DNA from: Pleodorina starrii
Lineage: Eukaryota; Chlorophyta; Chlorophyceae; Chlamydomonadales; Volvocaceae
Assembly: GCA_030267565.1 (NCBI GenBank)
Contig: BRXU01000029.1
Location: forward strand, 603,001 to 667,000
Direction of reading: 5' to 3'
Length of the DNA stretch: 64,000 bases
Shown piece by piece: positions 22,829 to 34,800 of the stretch. Positions within the stretch are counted from its first letter, which is position 1; the number at the start of each line of letters is the position of its first letter. Under the pieces are notes generated by a model. That model saw only the letters and a list, made by a program, of their open reading frames with translations, was not told the origin of the DNA and made no database searches. Made by a program: the position numbers and the translations under genes.

Positions 22829-25800
22829 ATGGCCACTGCGGCTGGCCACGGTCACGGATCATCAGCAAGTTCTGGAATGCCGTCGGGCGGGACCGGAGGG
22901 CAGGCTGCTCTCCCGGCCATCGGCACCACCGGTCTGCCGTCAGGCCCCGGCGGGGCGCCATCTCCGCTGGGGCGCGAGCGCAGCAGCTTGACCTCATTGG
23001 GCCCCACACCTCGCAAAGAAACCAGCTATGCATCCAGCAGCGCATCCAAGGTGGATGAACGGACTGGGATTTTGGGTCGGCGGGGCGAAGGCCGCCCTGG
23101 CAACACCCGGTGTAGAGCCAGAACCTGGGCCACATGTGGGTCCCCTTAGGGTCTCCGAGGGGGGACCACCGCTTTTGGCCGCTTGGGGACGCTTCGTCCA
23201 GAATCATAATTGCTGAAGGATAGCTCCTCGCCAGGGGGCTTCTTGAAAGCCATTTGCTGGTGGTGCTTGGCCCGGCCGGTGTTTTGACCGATAGTTGGAG
23301 TGCGTTGCGGCGCGGCGGCCAGCTGGCAGCGGGCTGCCGGCCGGAGGTGAAGCCACTTTCTGGGGATGTCGCACAACGAATGGGAATGTGGGTCAGCTGG
23401 GAAGCCGTTTGCGGGCGACCCACGGGTCGACTATCGCGGCGGGCGGAAGGCGCGACGTGGGTTGGGACATGATGGCGTGTCGAGCGCTTTGCTGCGTGGA
23501 GCGTTTTGTTTTGCCCGAGCGCTCTCGCGGGGGGATATTGCCTCATGCGGCGTCGGTGCCGGGGACAAGCGGCAGGTGGAGTGTTGGACGCGCAATTGGA
23601 TACCGGAAGCTTGCGTTCCATGAGCTTGGGCTCGGCGGAAGCGTGGTGCGGGCTCAGAGGCTCTGGCCGGGCCGGGCTGCTGCTCCAGTTCGCGGCCGAT
23701 TCGACCACCGCCGGGCCTGACGTCCGCGTCCTCGCGCCCTCATTCGCTGCCTCTCGCCGCTGCCGTACCAACCGTCAACTAACTAACCGCCAACCGCACA
23801 CCAACCGCAGGTCTCCATCGCCACCCTGCCGCTCGACGCCCTGGAACACATCATCGAAGAGGGCTTCAAAGCGCCGTCGCGCCACAACCCAAAACACCAA
23901 TCCGCCGCCGGCGTCGCCGCCGCCGCCGGGCGCGGCGGCCGCGCCAGTGGCCCCATTGTACGGATTAACCCGACGGCGGCGCCAGCCGGCGCCGCCGCTG
24001 GCGGCGGCGGCGGCCGCGCGTCGCCTCGCAACTGGAACCCGAGTTCCGGCGTCGGCGTCGGCGCCGTCGCCGGCGGCGGCGGGCGGCGTAGCCACGGCAG
24101 CCTGGGCGGGCCCTCATTCACTTTCGCCGCCAAGCCCTCGACGCCGCCGGACAAGGCCGCCGGCGGTGCGTTGGCGGGGGCGCTGGTACAGCAGCCGGTG
24201 CTGCCGGGACTTCCGCCGGGGGCGCCGCTGGCGCTGAGCAGCAGGGCGGCTGCCGTACTGCAGGTACACGCGGTTCCGGAGCCGGGGGCCAGGGTCTGGG
24301 GTGCAGCGATTTGGGGGCCGCTCGTGGCTCTCGGGTCGGGTCCGGCTGGGGGGGCTGGGAGGGCGGGGAGGAGAGCCGCAGCGAAGTAACCGATCCGCGA
24401 TCGGGGCTTGCGGCTGCTGCGATGGTAGCGTGGCACGCGGACTGACACGGCGTGGCGCCGTGGGCATGGTGGGCATGGTGGGGACAGCGAAAACAGCGAA
24501 AACACATTATTCGAATACGGCTAGGTTCTCAGCCTCACGGACTCGACGTCATGGTTTGTGAGGCTAGACTGTCTGTTGGGATTCGGGAAGAGAAAGAGAC
24601 CCCAGGGAGGAGGTCTCTTGCGAGATCCGTCGGCGGTATGCGGCAATCAGGTGCAGCGATCAGTCACGCACGCGCACACACACAAACGCGGTTGGGCGGT
24701 GAGCCCTGCCTGCCCCCTCGCCACAGGCCCGGTGTCCCGGTCCCCCGCGCCCTGCCCTGCCCTGCCCTGAGCGACACCCCATCATACTGCCTCCGCCTCC
24801 ACCTCAACCAGTCAGCCAGTCAGCCAGTTCGCTTGCCTACTCGGACTGGCTCTCTGCAACCCCCCCTTTCCCCTTCCCCAAACCGTCTCCCCCTCCCTGC
24901 CCCTCCCCCTGCCCCCCCACCTGCCCCGCCCCCCCTGCCAGGTCCCCGAGTCTCCCGCCCACCTGCAGCGCTTCATCGCTCTGGATGCGGCCCAGCTGGA
25001 GAACCACTTCATCATCGCATCACCCACCGGCACACCCATAACGGACCTGCAGGAGGTGAGGGGGGAGTGGGGTTGGGGTGGGGAGTGGGAGGTGGGAGGT
25101 GGGGGTGGGAGGTGGTGGGAGGGTGGGGGTGGGAGGGGATGTGGGTGGGGGTGTAAGAAGGTGGTGGACGGTCTGCGGGTCTGTGGGTCTGCGGTCCCGC
25201 GGGTCTGTGGGTCTGTGGACATGTGGTCCTGCGGTGCACTGCGGATGGTCTGGGGCGGGCGCGGGGGGCGTGCAGGCGGGCAGCTGTGGCCGCACGGAGG
25301 TGGCCCCGTGCGGTGGGTGCGATCCTCCCTGACAGGATGGCCTGACTGTGAGCGCGGTGCTGTACACCTCCCGGGGGGTTATCTTGGCTGTGCAGTTTGT
25401 CTTCATTACGCTGACTGAATGGCCTGACTGTGAGCGGGATACGGGATACGGTGCTGTAACCCCCGGGATACGGGATACGGTGCTGTACACCCCCCCGGGG
25501 CCCTATCTTGACTGTACCCCCCGGGTGGCCATCTTGGCTGTACACCCCCCGGTGGGATATCTTGGCTTTTGTAGGTGTTGGACAGCGACGCCTCTATCGA
25601 CGGACTGCCCCTGGGTCGTCAGGCGGTGGTGGTGCTGACCACCACCGCGGATGGAGTGCCCGTCCCACGGGTCATTCCGGTCGACCAGCCCGTGCCAAAC
25701 AGCCTGCGCCGTACCGGCGCCACGCCGCCGCACGGCGTGTCGTACAGCTCCGTACCCGACGCCCTGCTGGAAAATGTCGTACGATCCGGCGGCAGCTCGA

Positions 25801-28800
25801 CGTCACTGGCGGCGGGGCAGGCGTCGCAGGCGGACGTCGGCGGCGCCGACGACGGCGGGCTCGGCAGCTTCGCCGCCGCCGTCGGCGCGTCGTTCGCACG
25901 TCCCAATGGCAACGCCGGGACGTCGGCGCGGTCGCTGTCGCCGCAGCGCTCGATGGCGGCGTCGAGCTCGCCTCACGGCGATCGTGGCGGCAGCGGCGGC
26001 ATCCCGACGCCGGCGACGCCGGCGCGGCGGTCCGACACCGGCGTGGGACGAGCCGTGCCGTGGCCGTCGAACGGCCGCCTGCCGTCAGCCAGTCCCGCGA
26101 CGCCGGCGTCGCCGCCGCTTCGCGCCTCGACCCAGCAGCACATGCACGGCAACCACCACCACTACACCTCATCGTACAGTACGCTGCCGGCGCTACCCGG
26201 CGACGGCGGCGGCGGCGGCGCCGCCGCCGTCGCCGCCGCGCGAAGGTCGGCGCCGCCGCGGCGCGGCTCCGCGTCGCCGATGGTACGGCGGGAGGCCTCC
26301 GCCGAGGCTGTCGTACAGGCGCTGCCGGCGCTTGCACGAATGGCATCGCCGGACCACCTTCGAGCTGGCAGCGGCAGGGACTTTGACATGGGCGAGCACT
26401 TCCAGGGCGCCAGCGGCGACCCGGCGGCCGCCAGCGGCGCCGGCGGCGGCGGCGGCGCTGGGACCTGGTCGCCCGGCGTGGGGTTCTCCGGCGTCGGCGT
26501 CGGCGGCATGCCTCCCCGGCCCAGGTCGGGAGGTGTCATTAGTGTAGTGGAGGGGCACCATGAACTCAGGTTGGTTTAACACGGCTGGGCGCAACGACCC
26601 ACGGGTCATGGAAAGGACCTGCGGGGTCGGGAAACGACCCACGGGTCATGATCTCATGAAACGGACCTACGGGGCCGTGAAACGTGCCCCCGAACCCGGG
26701 TCGGCCGCTGATCCGCTCATCCCAAAGAAAGCTTCATCAACCCCACAGCCCCAGCCCCAACCCCAGCCCCAGCCCCAACCAGACCATTCAACGTGCGCAC
26801 CACTCAACCCGAACTCGTTGCCCTCCCTTCCCTCCCACCTTCACGGCCTCCCCTTCCCAGCCTGCCCCTCCCCAGGGGACGGCTTGCTGCAATCAGTGCC
26901 AATATCGCATTGCATTGCACTAAAACCAACCCCTCTCCCTTCCCCTTCCCCATCCCCTGTCCCCTTTTCCCTTCCCTTTTTCCGTTTCCGCTTTCCCCTT
27001 ACCCTGTATCCTTTCCCCTTTCCCCTTTCCCCTTACCCTTTCCCCTTTCCCCATTCCCCTTTCCCCTTACCTTTTCCCCATTCCCCTTTCCCCTTACCCT
27101 GTACTCTTTCCGCTTTCCCCTTACCCTGTATCCTTTCCCCTTTCCCCTTACCCTTTCCCCTTTCCCCTTACCCTGTACCCTCTCCCCTGTCCCCTGTCCC
27201 CTTTTCCCCTGCCGGCACGCACCCGCAGCCCCACGCGCACCCGCCTCCACGCCCGCATCGCCACCCTCCAAATCGAGCGCAGCAACCCGTCATCGCAGAC
27301 CCAACTCGGATTGCAGCCGGGCCACCAACAGGGAGGGTCTCAGCAGCAGCAGCAGACGCCTCCGGGGCAGCAGGGGCAGGGGCACCCGCAGACGCCGGCG
27401 GCGCCGCGGCAAGCCAGCCCGCTGCAGGCGCGGCCCGGCGGCGGCGGCGGCGGCCGCGGCGGCGGCGGCGGCGGCTCTGGTGTCAATCGGCTGCTGTTGA
27501 GTACGCTGACGGGGAAGGAGCTGGTGCGGGCGGCGCTGAAGCAGGTGGGACTGAGGCTGAGGCTGGGGCTGAGGCTGGGGCTGTGTGTGAGTTGAGTGTG
27601 CGTGTGGGTGTGAATGAGCGTGTGAGTTTTTGTGTGTGTATATGTGTGCATATGTGTGAGTGTGTGTGTGCGGGGGGAGGGGTTGTCGCGGTGGTTACGG
27701 TGGGCTCCAGATCGTCGAGAGGAGGTGGAGCCTGGTGGGTACGGTATGGTGACGACGGGCGATAGACAATGAGGTTTATCTGTGGGAGGGGTTATCCAAT
27801 TCACACAATTCACGGATAGGCAGGAGCGGCTGCAGGCTCTTGTTGGGGAGCAGCAGCTCTGAACCTGATCCCGAACCTGAACCGCCGTGTTCTCTTACTC
27901 TCACGCACGCGGCTGCACATTTCACGCCGTACGGACCTGCCGTACAAATGCTGTACACCTGCCGTACACCTGCACTGCGCCCACCAGGTTGAGAACGGCG
28001 AGCGGACCCTGACGGACCCGTTTCTGCGGGCCTCGACTCCCGGCGCCTCCGAAACCAGCCGTCGTACATCGCTCTCGTCCGTCGCCACACCCAACACCAC
28101 CGTCGGCGGCGAGGCGCCGCCGTCGGCGGAGGAGATCGCCGCAGCGGCGCGGGCGGAGGAGGAGCGGCGGGAGGCGGCGGAGCGGCGGCAGGCTCGGCTG
28201 GTCAAGTCGTTAACGATGCGTAAGCAGGCGCCGAGATGCGGGACTGAAATTCGGTTGGCGGTTTTTGTTGTTGCCAGGGTCCAAATTGGGGCAAACGGTA
28301 CTTACACGCCTCCCGTATATCCTTTGCTGTTTCGCTTTGGTCTTTATTATTCCCCAACTTCCTGGGGCTGTAACCCGATGTCCCTCTCCCTGCCCTTCGG
28401 CGCACGCACCCGACGCAGTGCTGACGACCGGCCGCGGCGGCCACCTCTCCCGGCCCTCCACCGCCGCCTCCCATCTGAGCCGCCGCTCCTCCGCCCGAGC
28501 TTTTGGAGTCGAAGACAAGGAGGACGACGACGACGCGGAGGAGGAGGACGAAGAGGAGGAAGACGATGGCGGCGATGGCGGCGGCGCTAAGGTGGAGGAG
28601 CAGGCGGGTGGGGCTGACGGCGGCGGCGGCGCCGCCACCGCCGCCGCCGGCGGCGGCGCCAGCGTGGCGCGACCGTCGAGCGACGGCGCGGCAACGCCGC
28701 GCCAACGGCCCAAACCGTCGCGGCTGCAAGTACCGAACGGCGACCCGGCGGCGGCGGCGCCGTCGCCCAGGGCGGCGGCGGCGCCGTCACCCAGGGGCAC

Positions 28801-31800
28801 GGCCGCGGGGGCGCCGTCGCCGAAGGCGACGGCGGCGACGGGAGCATCGCCGAAGGCGGCGGCGGGCGGCTCTTTAGCGTCACCAAAGGCGCCGTCGCCG
28901 AAGCCGACGGGTGCTGCCGCCGCCGCCGGAGGCGGCGGCGGCGGCGGCGGCAAGCAGCCGCAGCCGCCGCCACAACCGCACTCACACCAGCCGCAGTCTG
29001 CGAAGGCGGCGGCGGCGAAGGGGACGGCCCGCGCACGCATCAAGCGTACCAGCAGCAGCGGCTGCAGCAGCAGCAACCAGGTGGGCGGCAGCGGCAGCGG
29101 CACCGCCGCTGGCGGCGGCGGTGCCGGCGGCGGCGGCAGTAGCAACACCGCCGCTGCCGCCGCCGCCGCCGAGGCGGATACGTTGGAGGCTGCCGTGGCG
29201 ATCGCCGCTGACGGGGGACTGGACCCCCGGGCGCTGGTGGAGTTTGCTCAGCAGCTGGATCAAGCCATTGAGGAGTTCAGGCTGGTGGAGGTGGGTGCTG
29301 AGTCCTGGGTGGGGGGAAGATCTGTGGGGTGCTTGGCGGGGTCTGCGTAAGGGCATCCATCCAGCGTGGTGGAGGTGGGTGGTGAAAACAAGACCTTCGG
29401 GTCGGGGGGAAGAGCTTTGGGCTGCTTGCCGGGGTCGGCGTAAGGGCAGCCAAGACCGGCGGGTTGTGTGGACAACAACGGAAGCAACAACGGAAGCTCA
29501 TTCCCTTCCCAGGAGCCTCCTGCCCACACTGCCCTCACTGCCCACTGACAGCCTTCTCCCTCCCTCCCTCCCTCCCTCCATCGCCCCTCGCCCCTCTCCT
29601 TCCCTCCCCCCACCGCGCCCCCTCCCTCCCCCTGCATCTCTACCACCGCCTGCTTCGTTTGCCGACCGACCACATACCACGTAATGCCGACCATGCTGCC
29701 TACCGCCTACCCACATCCCTACATCGCACCTGCCGCCTACCATTTCCTAACAATCCTACCAATCCTACCATGCCTACCCCTCCTACGCATTCCTACGCAC
29801 TCCTACGCGCACGACCTAACGCCGCCGCCTCCACACGGCCTCTACTTCCGTGTCTCGGCGCTCCTACTCGACCGCCCCTACTCGACCACCCACTCGCACG
29901 ACTGGTTTTATAATCATCACCACGATTTCTTCGTCATCCCGTTAACAAACGTGGATCCTGTTTACGAACTTGGATCCAACTTACAAACGTGGATCCAATT
30001 TACGCGGTCTAGCCCAACACACCAAAGGCCCCCCCGGCCGCCCTCCCCGGGCTGGCATCCGTACGGCGCATACCCAGCTTCTCCCCCCGGACTGAACCAC
30101 AATTCTACAGCCCTCCGGACCTGCGGCGGCGGCCGTCTACGGCATTCCCACTGGTAATGTCGTACACTCGTAACGCCGTACAATGACGCACGGCTCATAG
30201 CATACCATATACACGACCTTTTTGCTCGCATGCTCGCATGTGTGTGCCCTGTATCGCCTCCCTTTATCTCTCCCTGTTCCCCTTCTTCCTCGACCTTTGC
30301 GATATCCTTTGTCCCTCCCTCTCTCACACTCCCTCTCTCTCTCTCCATCTCCCTCTCTCTCTCTCCCTCTCTCTTCCTCTCCCTCTCTCTCCATCCGCCC
30401 GCAGGCCGCTCGGGAGCGAGCCCGCCGTCTGGATGCACTTCTGACCCAGGCCCAGCTCGCCTCCACCAACCCCTCCGCATCCGCCTGCGCCGCAAGGCGC
30501 CGCATCACCGGCGACGGCGGCGGCGGCGGCGGCAGCGGCGATGCTGGCGGCGAGGGCGGCGGCGGCGGCGGCGGCGGGGCGGTGTCTTCCCCGGAGCGGC
30601 TGCCCCCGGATCTGTACCTGCTGGCCAAACGGAGGGAGGGAGGCAAACCGCACAACGTGACACAGGTACGACAACGGGACTTGCCTGACTAGGCCTCGCC
30701 ATGGGTGTTGCCTGATCGGGCAGTTACCCTCCCAACACCATGCACGCACGAAACCCCCAGGATCTTCATGGATTCTCTCCCAACCCCTCCCCAACCCAAT
30801 CCCCCCCTCTCAACCCCCCTCCCCACCGCCCAACCCCCCCAAATCCCCCACCCCACCCCCCCAACCCCCTCCCTCCCGCCCTCCCCTCCCTCCGCCCTCC
30901 CCCCCCCCAGGTCATCTCTGCCCTCGAGGCCCCCCTGGATCGCCCCATGGAGGTGGATCTGGATCAGCTGCTGTCCGCCATCGGTGAGGCCATTGCGGCG
31001 GATGAGCAGGAGCTCAAGGCCACCCGGTTCGATGAGACGTTCAGGATACGCACGGAGAGGTGGGGGGGGGGGAGGGGAGGGGAGGGGAGGGGAGGGGAGG
31101 GGAGGGGAGGGGAGGGGAGGGGAGGGGAGGGGAGGGGAGGGGAGGGGAGGGGAGGGGAGGGGAGGGGAGGGGAGGGGAGGGGAGGGGAGGGGAGGGGAGG
31201 GGAGGGGAGGGGAGGGGAGGGGAGGGGAGGGGAGGGGAGGGGAGGGGGAGGGAGGGGGAGGGGGAGAGGGGAGAGGGGAGAGGGGAGAGGGGAGAGGGGA
31301 GAGGGGAGAGGGGAGAGGGGAGAGGGGAGAGGGGAGAGGGGAGAGGGGAGAGGGGAGAGGGGAGAGGGGAGAGGGGAGAGGGGAGAGGGGAGAGGGGAGA
31401 GGGGAGAGGGGAGAGGGGAGAGGGGAGAGGGGAGAGGGGAGAGGGGAGAGGGGAGAGGGGAGAGGGGAGAGGGGAGAGGGGAGAGGGGAGAGGGGAGAGG
31501 GGAGAGGGGAGAGGGGAGAGGGGAGAGGGGAGAGGGGAGAGGGGAGAGGGGAGAGGGGAGAGGGGAGAGGGGAGAGGGGAGAGGGGAGAGGGGAGAGGGG
31601 AGAGGGGAGAGGGGAGAGGGGAGAGGGGAGAGGGGAGAGGGAGAGGGGAGAGGGGAGAGGGGAGAGGGGGAGAGGGGAGAGGGGAGAGGGGAGAGGGGAG
31701 AGGGGAGAGGGGAGAGGGGAGAGGGGAGAGGGGAGAGGGGAGAGGGGAGAGGGGAGAGGGGAGAGGGGAGAGGGGAGAGGGGAGAGGGGAGAGGGGAGAG

Positions 31801-34800
31801 GGGAGAGGGGAGAGGGGAGAGGGGAGAGGGGAGAGGGGAGAGGGGAGAGGGGAGAGGGGAGAGGGAGAGGGGAGAGGGGAGAGGGGAGAGGGGAGAGGGG
31901 AGAGGGGAGAGGGGAGAGGGGAGAGGGGAGAGGGGAGAGGGGAGAGGGGAGAGGGGAGAGGGGAGAGGGGAGAGGGGAGAGGGGAGAGGGGAGAGGGGAG
32001 AGGGGGGAGAGGGGAGAGGGGAGAGGGGAGAGGGGAGAGGGGAGAGGGGAGAGGGGAGAGGGGAGAGGGGAGAGGGGAGAGGGGAGAGGGGAGAGGGGAG
32101 AGGGGAGAGGGGAGAGGGGAGAGGGGAGAGGGGAGAGGGGAGGGGGGAGAGGGGAGAGGGGAGAGGGGAGAGGGGAGAGGGGAGGGGAGGGGAGGGGAGG
32201 GGAGGGGAGGGGAGGGGAGGGGAGGGGAGAGGGGAGGGGGAGGGGGGATGGGTGGGGTGGGATGGGTAAAAAGAAGCAACCGCAGCGGAGACGGGGATGG
32301 CGTTAGCGAACGAACTCTCTTTCTCACCCCCTACCCCCTCGCCCCCGGATCTCCATCTGTTGCCCTTCTCACGTCCGCCTGGACCGCCTGGACCGCCCCT
32401 GGACCGCCCCTGAACCGCCTGGACGGACCGCCTGGACGGACCGTGTTGTATCTCACCAAAGAAGCCCATGCATGGGTGGATGTCATGAATGGGCCCCCCG
32501 TATGTATTCATCCATCCATGAGACACTACAAACCCCCTGGACCGCTTGTCACCGCTTGTCACCGCCTGTATGGACTGCCTCGTCGCCGCCTGCTTGTCTC
32601 CGCAGGTACCTTGGCCAGCTGTGTCGCCTCAACCCGGCCGCCTTCGAGGAGGTGTCTGCCGCCCAGGCTGAGGCCGACTACCGCTCCTCGGTTGAGAGGG
32701 CCAAACTGCGACTGAGGCAACTGCATGGGGAGGTGGCGGGGGAGCCGCTCACGAGCGCGGGGAAGCCCCGAAACCAGTACGACAAGGCGGTGGTCATGCT
32801 GCAGGTGGGGTGTATTGGGGGGTGGGGGGTGGGTGTTGGGGAGGGGTGGGGGTGTTGGGGTGGGGGGAGGAAAGTAGGAGATGGAGGGTCTTGCCCTCGT
32901 TTATCTAAACAATGAAGAGGAGCGGCAAGGGGGGGCGGAGGGGCGGCTGGGTGTAAGGGCCGCGTGGGGGCTGCTTGGAGTCATCGTAAGTCATGACAAC
33001 GTTCCCCGGCGTCTGGGTGGTTGAAAGGCAGGCAGGCAGGCAGGCAGACAGGGGTGCCGGCGGGTTTGCATGCTGGTTGGCGTGTCCCCTTGAGCTGTGT
33101 GGAGGTGTGTCTCCAGCTGCGGCCGGTCTGCCCTACCGGTACTGTCTGTCTGTCTGGCTGGCTGCTGCTTTCCATACGGTATTCCGCCCCCCGCCCCCCA
33201 ACCCCCACTCACCTCTCCCTCCTCGCCCCTCCTCCCCCTCCTCCCCCTCCTCCCTCAGGCCCACCGCCCCTTCTTCCTGCCGCCCGTCAAGGACCGAGAG
33301 GCGGTGGAGCGGGCGCCCGTGCCGCCCGTGTTGGGGGGGCGGGGGAACACGCGGCCGCCCTGGGACGTGTACGCCTCCATATTCCGGGAGCGGAAGCGCA
33401 GCGACGCCAGGTGGGGTGGGTGGGGGGTGGGTGGGTTTGTGTGTGTGCGTGTGTGTACGTGTATCTGTGTGTGTGAGTAATGGGGGTATGTGTGGCATGG
33501 ACACATGGTTGGGGCTTTGGGGATGCGCAAACCCACAGCTGGACATGTGCCCCTTTCGAGAGCCGGTGTGCGAGGCTGTGTATGCTTGGGGTTGGTTTTT
33601 GGGTTTTCGTAGTTTTGGCGGGCAGTTGCGGGATGGGGGTGGCGGTTACTGGGTTATTGTTGAAGTGTTTGGGTGCGTTGCGTTGCGTTTCGACGATGAA
33701 GTATAAAAGTGTCAGTTGCCGCCAGTTGAGTTGGAACCCCGATCCGGCCGGGTTGGTCTTGTGGGCGAAATAAAATCATCCCAAGAGCCGCGGTTTGAAC
33801 ATTTCAGCCCATTTCTGCTTTTGTTCCATGCTCATCATGCCGTACAGGGACGTGTACGACACCGATGCCGTACTTGCGGCCCAGTTCCACCTGGACTGGT
33901 CTCGTACGGTCACCAAGATGCTGTTCATGAAGCTGGTGGCACGAGAGGACCTTGGGGTACGTGTACGACGTGTACGACCTGTACGACGTGTACGACACAG
34001 TGTGACTGGTTGGGGTTTTAGCCGCCACCTTATCAAGCTGCCAATACCGACGGCCCCACGCGTCCGTCTGGACTGGTCTGCGCCGCGCCCTACACCGCCT
34101 CTCCACGTCTCCACGTCTCCATGTCTCCACGACGTTACTCTAGAAACCCTTTCTTTTATCATCTTTTCTTTCTTCCTTCCTTCCTTCCTTCACTAACCGC
34201 AAATTTGCCGCTTCCACAGGTCCGCGGCAAGAGCGGCCGACAGGCCCTGGAGCAGGAGCTTAACGAGGTGCGCGACGCGCTGGCCGAGAGCTTCGGCTTG
34301 ATCCGCTGCGCCTTCATCTACTTCTCCATCGCAACACCCGAGGAGGTTTACAACGCAGCGCTGTCGGCGGCCGTCGCCGCCACCGCCGCCGCCGGCGGCA
34401 GCACCGAGGCCGCCGCCGCCGAGGTCGCCGCCAACTTCACCGCCGCGGCGGCGCGGCGGGGTGCGCCGCTGCCGGCCGTCGGCGGCGGCTCCGCCGCCGC
34501 CGGCGGCTCCGCCGCCGGGGCGGGCTGCGGGCGCGCCGCGGCGGCGGCGGCATCGCTGTCCTCGCGGTCCGCCGCGGCGGCGGCGGAAGCCGCCGCCGCC
34601 GCCGCCGCCGGCCCGCCGCCGTCACTGGCGGACTCGGAGCGGGCGGTGAGCGCCGCCGCCGCGGCGGCCGCCGCCGCCGGCGGCGCCGGCGGCGGCGGAG
34701 CCGCCGGCGGGTACGGCATCCTTGAGATGGACGAGCAGCGTTGGCTGGCGTTCTGCACGTCTGCGGGCCTCACGGGTCGTGCGGTGGGGGTGCGGGTGGG

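Noticed and set aside
22731..23771. 346-codon minus-strand frame
   Set aside because: No recognisable motif, composition of a shadow frame, and it lies across the probable 5' region of the plus-strand gene.
25651..26547. Arg-rich 298-codon plus-strand frame
   Set aside because: Out-of-frame reading of exon 25575-26569, whose own frame has coherent Ser/Pro/Gly content and joins in phase with its neighbours.
30705..32715. Frames of 430-550 codons with GERGEGR or LPSPLSP
   Set aside because: Translation of the GGGGA/GGGGAGA array; only the ends (30911-31059) belong to a spliced exon.
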